35,634 nt of DNA from the IMG/VR virus record IMGVR_UViG_3300024999_000249, positions 1-35,634 of that record; one strand, given 5' to 3'. The position numbers and the translations under genes were made by a program. This DNA comes from a virus. The notes below the pieces were generated by a model, which worked only from the letters and a program-made list of their open reading frames with translations, ran no database searches and was not told where the DNA came from. Shown here piece by piece: positions 8,992 through 15,697 of the stretch (position 1 is the first letter of the stretch; each line of letters opens with the position of its first letter).

Positions 8992-9411
8992 TTATAAATA
9001 ACAAACTAGAATTTCAACATCAACATCCTCAAAAACTTCTTCAATTATTTCCTTAACAATGCTCCAATCTAATCTGTCCAAACCGCATCCGATCAATGGA
9101 ATCGCAATTTTTTCTACTCCTAAACTAATAACTTGCTCCATCATATCTACCAATGCTTCATTTAAACTATCATATGTAGGTTTATGAAATGCTCTTCTTT
9201 TAGTCACAAGATTAAATACATTATCAATAAGAATTGCACAATTATCAGATTTATATTCTGCAACTTCTTTTAACTTTTTACGCATATTATATAACTCATT
9301 GAATTTAACTGCTATTCCTGCACCTAAAGCAAAATCACCTGAAATACAATGTGCAAAATAATAACCATGTGGTACTGAAAATAAATCTCTTTGTTCTTCT
9401 TTAATAATCAT
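8992..9411 (-). CDS. TARG1/DarG-like macrodomain ADP-ribosyl hydrolase
   Basis: 139-residue single macrodomain, very close in motif order to human TARG1 (OARD1): FAHCISGDFALGAGIAVKF, then NLVTKRRAFHKPTY with the catalytic-type Lys71, then IPLIGCGLDRLDW with Asp112, equivalent to TARG1 Lys84 and Asp125. TARG1 removes ADP-ribose from acidic residues, and the related DarG domain removes it from DNA. Here it should reverse marks made by the adjacent PARP, by a host toxin such as DarT, or both. ATG 9411 has AAAGGAGG upstream; the open frame extends further but without a start signal. It lies between ligase and WGR, so co-expression is expected. Confidence 0.85.
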   Translation of the reverse strand: MIIKEEQRDLFSVPHGYYFAHCISGDFALGAGIAVKFNELYNMRKKLKEVAEYKSDNCAILIDNVFNLVTKRRAFHKPTYDSLNEALVDMMEQVISLGVEKIAIPLIGCGLDRLDWSIVKEIIEEVFEDVDVEILVCYL

Positions 9412-9439
9412 AATATTTCCTCCTTTTAATTTGTTTATT

Positions 9440-10768
9440 TTAATTATAACTAGGAACAATCTTATCATCTCTATATTCAATCAATCTACATAGTCTTAAA
9501 TCCAATTCACCTTTTTCATTAACATTTTCATCAGTATACCTTACTTTAACAATTTTTCCCATTAATTCATCTTGATGATTCCAAATATAATCTCTAACCA
9601 TCCTATTATCATATTTTTCTGGATTATATTTTACTTTATATCCACACATTACTTTTGCTGGTTTACCTTTATAATCTATAATTATTTTACCTAAAGTATT
9701 TTCAAATTCCTTACCTTTTTCACCTTTTTCAAAACCAATAATAGCCACATCAGCTTCTTTCTCAGTTTTAACTTTTAACATTTGCTGATATGATTTTTTA
9801 CCATAATACTTAGCATCTAAAGGTAAAACCATAATGCCCTCATCATCTTGATCCATCATTTTTTCAAACCAATAATCAATTTGAGCAATATTTTTTCCGA
9901 TATAAAAAGAATCAACATTTTTAATTAAAGGTGAATTAATCTTATCAATCAATTCTTTTGCTAAATTCTTTCTATCTCTACAAGTCATAGGATGATAACC
10001 TTTATAAAATCCATCATCAGGAATAAAATTAAATATATTAACTTCTATTCCATGCTTTTCTCCATCTTTCCTAAGAATAGAACCAGTTTTATTAAATCTC
10101 TCTATTCTAGACATTATATTTTCATTATCTGTTGCTAATAATTCACAAACAAATACTCCATGTGGTAAATCAGTTTCAGATAATATTTTTTCAATATCAA
10201 CCAATTCTTTATAAATTTCTCCACCAGAAGACATTATTTTAACTTTATTATTTCCAATTTCTATTTCACTTCTGTATCCATCTAATTTTCTATAAATACC
10301 AAATTCCTTACCTTTAAGCCATTTAAAATGTTTTTCTTCTGCTACTTCGCCTTTCTCTAACTTGTGTATATAAATAAATTCATATCCGAAAGCAGAATTA
10401 ACAGTTTTTTCTTTTAATCCACAACGTAAGTCTTGAAGTATAATTTTAATATACAATTCTTTCATATCTTCTTCTTGTTGAGATAAAAACTGTTGAATAT
10501 TTGCAATTACTTCATCTGAACCAGTATTATGATTAGATAGATAATCTCTTAAATCATAGAAATTATTCATAATTACTGTTGGTTTAGAATTAACTTCCTT
10601 CTCAAGTTTTTTACGTTTAATACCTGTTTTAACTTCTAAAGTATTATAAACGAATGTAAGAATATCTTTGAATAGTTGATTGTTTTGATTCTTTTTTAAG
10701 ATAGATTCTTTTTCATTGCGACTACTTGTACTTGCTAATTGATTAACAATACTTAATACTTCTTGCAT
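9440..10768 (-). CDS. ATP-dependent DNA ligase
   Basis: 442-residue nucleotidyltransferase-type ligase that seals nicks through an enzyme-AMP intermediate. Adenylation motif I is FGIYRKLDGYR with catalytic Lys161; motif III is HGVFVCELLA, motif IV DDEGIMVLP and motif V MLKVKTEKEADVAI. An OB-fold C-terminal domain follows (GKIVKVRYTDENVN, ending LRLCRLIEY). The N-terminal ~150 residues are helical, as in T4-like ligases. ATG 10768 follows AAGGAGG by 8 nt and is the chosen start. The frame stays open for 48 more codons upstream (see next entry). Position directly before a macrodomain and a PARP suggests joint work on nicked or broken DNA. Confidence 0.9.
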   Translation of the reverse strand: MQEVLSIVNQLASTSSRNEKESILKKNQNNQLFKDILTFVYNTLEVKTGIKRKKLEKEVNSKPTVIMNNFYDLRDYLSNHNTGSDEVIANIQQFLSQQEEDMKELYIKIILQDLRCGLKEKTVNSAFGYEFIYIHKLEKGEVAEEKHFKWLKGKEFGIYRKLDGYRSEIEIGNNKVKIMSSGGEIYKELVDIEKILSETDLPHGVFVCELLATDNENIMSRIERFNKTGSILRKDGEKHGIEVNIFNFIPDDGFYKGYHPMTCRDRKNLAKELIDKINSPLIKNVDSFYIGKNIAQIDYWFEKMMDQDDEGIMVLPLDAKYYGKKSYQQMLKVKTEKEADVAIIGFEKGEKGKEFENTLGKIIIDYKGKPAKVMCGYKVKYNPEKYDNRMVRDYIWNHQDELMGKIVKVRYTDENVNEKGELDLRLCRLIEYRDDKIVPSYN

Positions 10769-10912
10769 ATATGTAACCTCCTTCAATTCTTCCTTTATAT
10801 ATCTACCTTCTGAATATTCATGACATTTATCATTGTATATATCATCCAAACCATCACATTCTTCTAATACTTCATCTAAAAACCAATGACAATTTGCACA
10901 ACATTCTTTTAT
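10769..10912 (-). other. Cys-rich segment fused in frame upstream of ligase
   Basis: No stop separates this 48-codon segment from the ligase. It encodes a Cys-rich motif (CCANCHWFLDE, then C, then C-H) like the small Zn-binding proteins elsewhere in the window. An AAGGAGG site lies 8 nt before an ATA codon at 10910-10912, with no ATG/GTG/TTG at that spacing. Either a separate small gene lost its stop, or a minor longer ligase with an N-terminal zinc module is made. Confidence 0.45.
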
Positions 10913-10958
10913 ATGTTTAACCTCCTTTTAATAATTTTCTAATTCTTAACCCTAACGT

Positions 10959-10988
10959 ATTATAACATTTATTTTACCATTCTGTCAA
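10959..10988 (-). promoter_or_regulatory. promoter for ligase-macro-WGR-PARP block
   Basis: Minus-strand TTGACA (10983-10988), 18-nt spacer, TATAAT (10959-10964) with an extended -10 TG. The spacer GAATGGTAAAATAAATG is nearly the same as at 7673-7702. It overlaps the end of the preceding small gene and is positioned to drive the ligase operon. Confidence 0.75.
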
Positions 10989-11187
10989 CTATTATTTTTT
11001 CATTCTTATAATATTCTTTCATATATTCTTCAGGTGTAAATCCACACTTAATCAAATAATTAATATATCCTTGTTTAATCTTTTCTTCATCTATAGTATT
11101 ATTAATATGTTTTATATATTCCATTGTTAAATCATCTGGATATTCTTTATTGATAAATTCTAACTTTTTACAAATTTCACAAGACAT
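10969..11187 (-). CDS. small hypothetical protein
   Basis: 72 residues from ATG 11187 with a GGAG site. It starts MSCEICKKLEFI (one CxxC pair, no second pair), followed by charged helices rich in Glu, Lys and Tyr. No family recognised. Its last codons overlap the -35 region of the ligase-operon promoter, so it belongs to the preceding transcript. Confidence 0.6.
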   Translation of the reverse strand: MSCEICKKLEFINKEYPDDLTMEYIKHINNTIDEEKIKQGYINYLIKCGFTPEEYMKEYYKNEKIIVDRMVK

Positions 11188-11220
11188 ATTTTACTCCTTT
11201 TTAAAATAATTATTTTTATT

Positions 11221-11451
11221 TTACTTTTTCTTTCTCATTCTATAACATTCAGGATTTTCTTCAGTAACATAAATACACTTAGGAAATTTAAAATATTTAC
11301 ATCCTTCAGGACTCGTATCGCAACCCATATATAATCTTTCTCCACATCTTAAACAGCGATAATGTTTTTCTAATTCAGAACCACAACTACGAATTGCCGT
11401 TGCTTCATATTTCCAATCATGAATTCCTAATATGCAACGTATATCTTTCAT
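11221..11451 (-). CDS. small Zn-binding hypothetical protein
   Basis: 76 residues starting at ATG 11451 (GGAG, spacing 8); the in-frame TTG at 11457 is less likely. LGIHDWKYEA, then a Cys, then YRCLRCGERLY is a single zinc-ribbon pattern common in short phage proteins of unknown role. Three more Cys follow (CDTSPEGCKYFKFPKC). Nothing points to a specific function. Confidence 0.65.
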   Translation of the reverse strand: MKDIRCILGIHDWKYEATAIRSCGSELEKHYRCLRCGERLYMGCDTSPEGCKYFKFPKCIYVTEENPECYRMRKKK

Positions 11452-11510
11452 ATACAATTCTCCTTTCCTAAAATATTAAAACCAAAGAGGAAATTGTTCT
11501 TAATTTTATT

Positions 11511-11553
11511 ACTATATGTAATGTATGTTTATTTTCTTAATACTACATATAGT
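11511..11553. repeat. inverted repeat of the ACTATATGTA family
   Basis: ACTATATGTA (11511-11520) and TACATATAGT (11544-11553), 10-bp arms, 23-nt loop, in the gap between two small genes. The arm sequence recurs at 20087-20129 and, slightly changed, at 23599-23645. Confidence 0.5.
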
Positions 11554-11561
11554 TTATATTA

Positions 11562-11729
11562 TTATAAATTATTTGCTGATAATTTTTTACATTCTTCTAA
11601 TAATCGTTTATACTCATTTATTAATTCTCCGAAAGTATCAAATAAGTTTTTAATTTCTTCTCTGGATAATTCATTGCCATTTAAAAATGATAAATATAAA
11701 CTATCAAATTCTTCTGGTTTCATTACCAT
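11562..11729 (-). CDS. small helical hypothetical protein
   Basis: 55-residue protein from ATG 11729 (AAAGGAGAG, spacing 8), ending in TAA. Sequence starts MVMKPEEFDSLYLSFLNG and continues as a Leu/Glu-rich helix that could form a coiled coil (FGELINEYKRLLEECKKL). No family recognised. Confidence 0.6.
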   Translation of the reverse strand: MVMKPEEFDSLYLSFLNGNELSREEIKNLFDTFGELINEYKRLLEECKKLSANNL

Positions 11730-11767
11730 ATTAAATTCTCTCCTTTATTTATATTTATTCTTTATAT

Positions 11768-12307
11768 TTACTCTTTATATTTATATTTCAATCCAAAATC
11801 ATTTGCCAATTTTAATCCTCTTTTATAATCCATACCTTCTACTGGATGCATATTTTTATTATTAATAAATATAACAGTACCTTCAATAATTGCTTGATTA
11901 AATAATTTATCTTTATAATAATTCTTAGTTAAATTTATATATAGTCCATCAATATTAAATTTAATACTTGTATTAAAAATATCTTGTTCATCTTTACAAT
12001 TCCATACATCAAATATAATCTCTTTATAAAATATTTTATATCCTCCAAAACTATTTAGATTTATTTTAAAACAATCTGGTAAATTTAATTCAATTTTATT
12101 TGATGATTTAATAATAATATCATAATCTTTTGGTTTTCTATTAAAGAAAGCAATATCTTTTATTGCTCCTCCAATTAAATATACATCACCGTATTTTTCA
12201 CATTGTAAGAATAATTGTTGTATGTTTGGTTTGTATAATATATTATTAGATAAATAATCATATACCTTATTATATTTATCTTTAGTGAATAAAAATTGAC
12301 TATGTAT
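11768..12307 (-). CDS. nucleotidyltransferase-fold protein, non-canonical start
   Basis: 179 codons open to TAA at 11768 with good coding character. DVYLIGGAIKDI followed by RKPKDYDIII is the Gly-Gly plus D-x-D metal motif (Asp61, Asp63) of Pol-beta-type nucleotidyltransferases such as the head of CCA-adding enzymes. The protein lacks the C-terminal domains of a CCA enzyme, so the substrate is unknown. The frame has no ATG, GTG or TTG near its 5' end: an AAGGA site is followed by ATA at 12311-12313 (5 nt) and at 12305-12307 (11 nt). I give the latter; start choice is uncertain. Confidence 0.65.
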   Translation of the reverse strand: MHSQFLFTKDKYNKVYDYLSNNILYKPNIQQLFLQCEKYGDVYLIGGAIKDIAFFNRKPKDYDIIIKSSNKIELNLPDCFKINLNSFGGYKIFYKEIIFDVWNCKDEQDIFNTSIKFNIDGLYINLTKNYYKDKLFNQAIIEGTVIFINNKNMHPVEGMDYKRGLKLANDFGLKYKYKE

Positions 12308-12364
12308 GTATATTCACATCCTTCTTATTTAAATTTAATAATTAAATTTTTCTTTAGTAAATAC

Positions 12365-12706
12365 TTATAACATACTTTTTATTTTATCTTTTAAAATATA
12401 AATTTCTTTTGCACTATGTAATTCATATTTTACTTCAAACCAATTATTACCTTCTTCTACTAAATTAATAGGAATATAAAAACAATTTTTAATTTTATCT
12501 ATTTTTTTATTTTTATTGTCGTTATTAGATATATAACAAGTTAAATAATAACATCCAGCACAACGCATTATATTTCCTTCTTCAATTAAAAAATACTTAT
12601 TACACTTAGGACATGATTTTTTATCTCCAAAATTTATTGCTACTGGTGTTTGAACTACTGTTCCATCTTCTTTTTTATGATATTGCCATAATGAATAACT
12701 TATCAT
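12365..12706 (-). CDS. zinc-ribbon hypothetical protein
   Basis: 113 residues from ATG 12706 (AAAGG about 10 nt upstream; ATG 12724 has no site). Two CxxC pairs (SCPKCNKYF and MRCAGCYYLTC) form a zinc ribbon near residues 32-55; the C-terminus is helical. Function unknown. The promoter at 12760-12787 lies just upstream, so this gene probably leads its own transcript. Confidence 0.6.
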   Translation of the reverse strand: MISYSLWQYHKKEDGTVVQTPVAINFGDKKSCPKCNKYFLIEEGNIMRCAGCYYLTCYISNNDNKNKKIDKIKNCFYIPINLVEEGNNWFEVKYELHSAKEIYILKDKIKSML

Positions 12707-12759
12707 TATTATTTTACCTTTCATATTATTATCAATATTAATATATTAAAATACGATAT

Positions 12760-12787
12760 TGTATAAATCATACCTATTTCATGACAA
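12760..12787 (-). promoter_or_regulatory. putative promoter
   Basis: Minus-strand TTGTCA (12782-12787), 16-nt spacer and TATACA (12760-12765), placed before the zinc-ribbon gene. The spacer contains TAGGTAT, the core of the operator-like repeat at 18565-18618. Confidence 0.5.
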
Positions 12788-12879
12788 AATCTTTCTTTCG
12801 TCACAATATTTATATTATACTTTTATTTTACACATATAAATGCTCTCTAATCCTTATATATCAAGGGTTTATTGACATT

Positions 12880-12930
12880 AATATAGGTAAAATCAAATAT
12901 ATTACGATTTTGCGTAATTTTACCTATATT
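12880..12930. repeat. long imperfect hairpin in intergenic gap
   Basis: Arms AATATAGGTAAAAT (12880-12893) and ATTTTACCTATATT (12917-12930) are perfect. The loop holds a second pair, ATTACG/CGTAAT (12901-12906/12913-12918), so an almost continuous stem with one bulge can form. It lies 42 nt after the methyltransferase gene, without a T-run. A regulatory or processing hairpin is more likely than a classic terminator. The rest of the 12725-12971 gap holds only the promoter at 12760. Confidence 0.55.
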
Positions 12931-12971
12931 GTGACAAAACAGTAGTTTTATTCAAATATTATATTTGTATT

Positions 12972-14000
12972 TTATATTACACTTTTAATCCTATTTTTTG
13001 CAATTTCACAATAAGGTTCTTTGTCTGTATTTAATAACTCAATATTAATCCATTTTAAATTATATCCTTCATCTTTGTTTAATTCCTCACAACTTAATCC
13101 GTGTGTTCCACTTCCAGCGGTTACATCAATTGTTTTACCATCAATAGGAGTAACTAATTTTATCAACCATTTAATTAATTGTTTAGGTTTAACTGTGACA
13201 TGAGTATTACCTTCGCCTTTTTCTTTCTTGGTTGCTTTTCCACAATAATAAAATGGTACAAAGTCATCTGTATTAATCTTTAAGAAATACCTACTTGCTC
13301 CACCTTCACTTGCAGGTATATCTTTTTCTTGTGCTTTTCTACCACCATTGCGTTCATGATTAATATTCCCACTTTTCCAATCTGTACCTGCTGGTTGACC
13401 TTTTTTAATTTCTCCACTTTGACTATCTAATATTTCTCCCATAGAAGAATCAAGAATAATATTAGCAGGGAATCTTCCTATCTCATTTGCTGGCATTGAC
13501 TTATCTTCTGCATACGCACCATATATTTTATTTTCATTATCTGAATAATTAGTTGTTGGATTTTTAGATGCTTTTGCATTGATAATATCTTTATCATCTT
13601 GTGAAGTAGGTATTCTACAAGCATCAATATTCATTGCACCACAATTATGTATACTTATATTATTAATATATGTACCTTCTAATGGTTTTTGAAAAATTGT
13701 AATAGATTCATGTGCTGGCTTTAAACCTGATGTCTTCCATCCATTCCATTGCTTTGCTTGTTCTGTTGAAGGTTCAGTAATATTATACCCATCACATTTA
13801 TAATTATCTCCAACAAAATTATTATCACCACTTCTAATACCCTTGCTATCATTTTTCCCAACAATTTTTCTTTCTTTATCTTTACCTGCTTTCTTATCAA
13901 ACAATTTTCCTATATCTTGGTTTTTAGGAAATCCTGTACCATATAAATATTCAATTTCTTCTACTATTTGAAATCCAACATCTTCAAAGGCACATTTCAT
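12972..14000 (-). CDS. beta-type DNA methyltransferase, C-terminal part (frameshifted)
   Basis: 342 residues if translation starts at ATG 14000, 1 nt after the TAG of the upstream part. It begins MKCAFEDVGFQIVEEIEYLYG and has the family's conserved GTGFPKNQDIGKLFDKKAGK, SGLKPAHESITIFQKPLEGT, FPANIILD and PFYYCGKATKKEK. It ends with the AdoMet-binding motif I IDVTAGSGTHGLSCEE. The catalytic motif and N-terminus sit in the preceding ORF, in another frame. In relatives the two parts form one ~420-residue adenine or N4-cytosine methyltransferase. Independent initiation is possible at ATG 14027, which has AGGAGG only 2 nt away. Orphan: no restriction partner is seen. Confidence 0.75.
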   Translation of the reverse strand: MKCAFEDVGFQIVEEIEYLYGTGFPKNQDIGKLFDKKAGKDKERKIVGKNDSKGIRSGDNNFVGDNYKCDGYNITEPSTEQAKQWNGWKTSGLKPAHESITIFQKPLEGTYINNISIHNCGAMNIDACRIPTSQDDKDIINAKASKNPTTNYSDNENKIYGAYAEDKSMPANEIGRFPANIILDSSMGEILDSQSGEIKKGQPAGTDWKSGNINHERNGGRKAQEKDIPASEGGASRYFLKINTDDFVPFYYCGKATKKEKGEGNTHVTVKPKQLIKWLIKLVTPIDGKTIDVTAGSGTHGLSCEELNKDEGYNLKWINIELLNTDKEPYCEIAKNRIKSVI

Positions 14001-14001
14001 C

Positions 14002-14244
14002 CTAAGGATGTCCAAATATACAAACATAACCTCCTGGTTTAATTATTCTATATAAACCAATTGCTCTTTTATTACACCATTTATAAAAATCTCCTGTATT
14101 ATCCCATTTCTTACCCATAAATTTTAAATCATAAGGAAAATCAGAAATACAACTATCATATGTATTATCTTTAATTTTCTCCATTACTTCAATATTATCA
14201 CCTTGAACAAGTTTACCATTGTCTGTTTTATAAATTAATTCCAA
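14002..14244 (-). CDS. beta-type DNA methyltransferase, N-terminal part (frameshifted)
   Basis: 80 residues carrying the catalytic motif: DSCISDFPYDLKFMGKKWDN, where DFPY stands for the usual DPPY. It ends IIKPGGYVCIFGHP and then TAG. The next part continues after skipping one base (CCT, T, AGG ATG AAA), and relatives have a few more residues (R-T-x-H) at this point. An 11-nt deletion fits the junction. Alternatives are a +1 frameshift at CCT-TAG or a two-subunit enzyme made by reinitiation at the overlapping ATG. The start at 14244 leads into MELIYKTDNGKLVQGD, the expected N-terminus. Confidence 0.7.
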   Translation of the reverse strand: MELIYKTDNGKLVQGDNIEVMEKIKDNTYDSCISDFPYDLKFMGKKWDNTGDFYKWCNKRAIGLYRIIKPGGYVCIFGHP

Positions 14245-14298
14245 ACTTTTATCTCCCTTCTTTTTTAAAAATCATAACAAATCTGCGATTTCATGCTG

Positions 14299-14356
14299 AT
14301 ATTTTACTACATATTGTAGTTATTAAAATGAATTACCACTATATATAGTAAAATAT
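14299..14356. repeat. inverted repeat between the two methyltransferase genes
   Basis: ATATTTTACTA (14299-14309) and TAGTAAAATAT (14346-14356), 11-bp arms. Just inside the left arm is a palindrome, ACTACATATTGTAGT, related to the repeats at 11511, 20087 and 23599. No T-run; probably regulatory. Confidence 0.45.
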
Positions 14357-14361
14357 TATTC

Positions 14362-14390
14362 TATATGTATTTATTTTATCATTCTATCAA
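14362..14390 (-). promoter_or_regulatory. putative promoter of the conserved-spacer type
   Basis: Minus-strand TTGATA (14385-14390), spacer GAATGATAAAATAAATA (17 nt), CATATA (14362-14367). The -10 is weak but the spacer copies that of the promoters at 7673 and 10959. It overlaps the stop of the upstream methyltransferase and precedes the split one. Confidence 0.5.
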
Positions 14391-15190
14391 ACATTTTCTA
14401 TAACTTTTTCAATTCTACTTTTAGTAATTTCACATGCTTTATCTCCAATATCACAACCAATAAATCTTCTACCTAATTGAATAGCAACTTCACCTGTAGT
14501 TCCACTACCCATAAAGCAATCTAATATAATATCATTTTCATTGCTAAACAATTTAATTACTCTTTCTAATAATTGTTTACTTTTTTGAGTTGGATAACCT
14601 GTATATTCTGACATTTTATAATTTAATACTTTTTCTATATCAATCCACCAATCTACTATAGGAGTTCCTTCTTCTTTGCATCCGTATCCTTTTGCTTGTT
14701 TATCAAATCCACAACCATTTCTAACTTTTACTTTGTCGCTATATTCTTTAAATATTGGATTAAAAGTATAATTATCTGTTTTGGAATACCATATTAAATA
14801 TTCATGTTTTTTGGGTAAATATTTTCTAGTTGAACCTCCACTTAAATATCCCCATACTATTTCATTTTTGAAATTTTTATATCCAAATATATCATCACAA
14901 ATATTCCTAATCCAATGATTAATTCTATCGTCCATATGTAATATTATATTGCCTGTATCTTTTAATACTCTATTCATTTCTTTTATTCTTGGGATATAAA
15001 ATTCATTAATAATATTCTTATCTGATTTAATATCTTTATATTCACCAAAATTTCTTCCTGTACCATATAATATATCGCAATAAATTAAATCTATATAATC
15101 ATCTGGCAATTCTTTTAATAATTCTAAATTATCACATTGATTTAATTCTACATTATTATTTTTATAGTATGGTTGTACTATAATTATCAC
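14387..15190 (-). CDS. beta-type DNA methyltransferase (N6A or N4C)
   Basis: About 267 residues with the circular order of beta-class enzymes: motif IV first, in DLIYCDILYGTGRNFGEY (catalytic D-I-L-Y in place of D-P-P-Y), then a central target-recognition region. The AdoMet motif ILDCFMGSGTTGEVAIQLG and GRRFIGCDI come near the C-terminus. NIILHMDDRINHW and GYPTQKSKQLLERVI (motif X-like) also fit. It likely modifies phage DNA against host restriction; no nuclease partner is nearby. GTG 15190 overlaps the upstream TGA but sits 1 nt from AAGGAG. ATT 15182-15184 (7 nt) or ATA 15179-15181 (10 nt) fit the ribosome binding site better, so the true start is uncertain. Confidence 0.8.
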   Translation of the reverse strand: MIIIVQPYYKNNNVELNQCDNLELLKELPDDYIDLIYCDILYGTGRNFGEYKDIKSDKNIINEFYIPRIKEMNRVLKDTGNIILHMDDRINHWIRNICDDIFGYKNFKNEIVWGYLSGGSTRKYLPKKHEYLIWYSKTDNYTFNPIFKEYSDKVKVRNGCGFDKQAKGYGCKEEGTPIVDWWIDIEKVLNYKMSEYTGYPTQKSKQLLERVIKLFSNENDIILDCFMGSGTTGEVAIQLGRRFIGCDIGDKACEITKSRIEKVIENV

Positions 15191-15417
15191 TCTCCTTCAA
15201 TATCATTTATATTTGCTTTAATTTTCTGTCCATTAAAATTAATAATAATATTTCCATTCTTTTTTGCTTTACAAAACCTCTGAGCAGTTTTTGTATGACT
15301 TAATACTTTCTCTTTGATATTATCTTCTTCTACATATTGAATAATTATGATATATTCATTATTTTCTATGTGCCATTTCTTTATTGGTTTAATACTTTCT
15401 TGCTTTATCGTCCACAT
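15187..15417 (-). CDS. small hypothetical protein upstream of methyltransferase
   Basis: 76 residues from ATG 15417 (AGGGTG upstream; the first in-frame codon at 15426 has none). Beta-rich, basic (WTIKQESIKPIKKW, SHTKTAQRFCKAKKNG), possibly nucleic-acid binding. First gene after the promoter at 15435-15462; its TGA overlaps the methyltransferase start. No family recognised. Confidence 0.6.
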   Translation of the reverse strand: MWTIKQESIKPIKKWHIENNEYIIIIQYVEEDNIKEKVLSHTKTAQRFCKAKKNGNIIINFNGQKIKANINDIEGE

Positions 15418-15434
15418 ATTTATCACCCTATTGT

Positions 15435-15462
15435 ATTATATCATATTTTAATTTCGTGACAA
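15435..15462 (-). promoter_or_regulatory. promoter for methyltransferase operon
   Basis: Minus-strand TTGTCA (15457-15462), 16-nt spacer, TATAAT (15435-15440) with an extended TG. It leads straight into the small gene at 15417 and the methyltransferase. Confidence 0.65.
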
Positions 15463-15472
15463 AATTCAGCAT

Positions 15473-15685
15473 TTAACATGATATTTTAACAAAATATTCA
15501 ATACTTGAAACTTCACCACCTATTATAGCAACAATTCTATCTTTAGAATCTACTACATTAAAATGTGATATTTTAATTTCATTTTGATTTTGCGACATTA
15601 TATTATCAATTAAATCTTTAAAATTAAGATCGCATTTAATTTTATATTCTTTACCATTCTTCATACATATAATATAATTGTACAT
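15473..15685 (-). CDS. small hypothetical protein
   Basis: 70 residues from ATG 15685 with AAGGAG. Predicted beta-rich fold (YNYIICMKNGKEYKIKCD, HFNVVDSKDRIVAIIGGE). Short proteins of this shape are common in Firmicutes phages with no known function. Ends just before the promoter at 15435-15462. Confidence 0.6.
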   Translation of the reverse strand: MYNYIICMKNGKEYKIKCDLNFKDLIDNIMSQNQNEIKISHFNVVDSKDRIVAIIGGEVSSIEYFVKISC

Positions 15686-15697
15686 AAAAATTTCTCC

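Noticed and set aside
13021-13203. Plus-strand frame inside the split methyltransferase
   Set aside because: Overlaps the conserved AdoMet motif on the minus strand and has no start signal.
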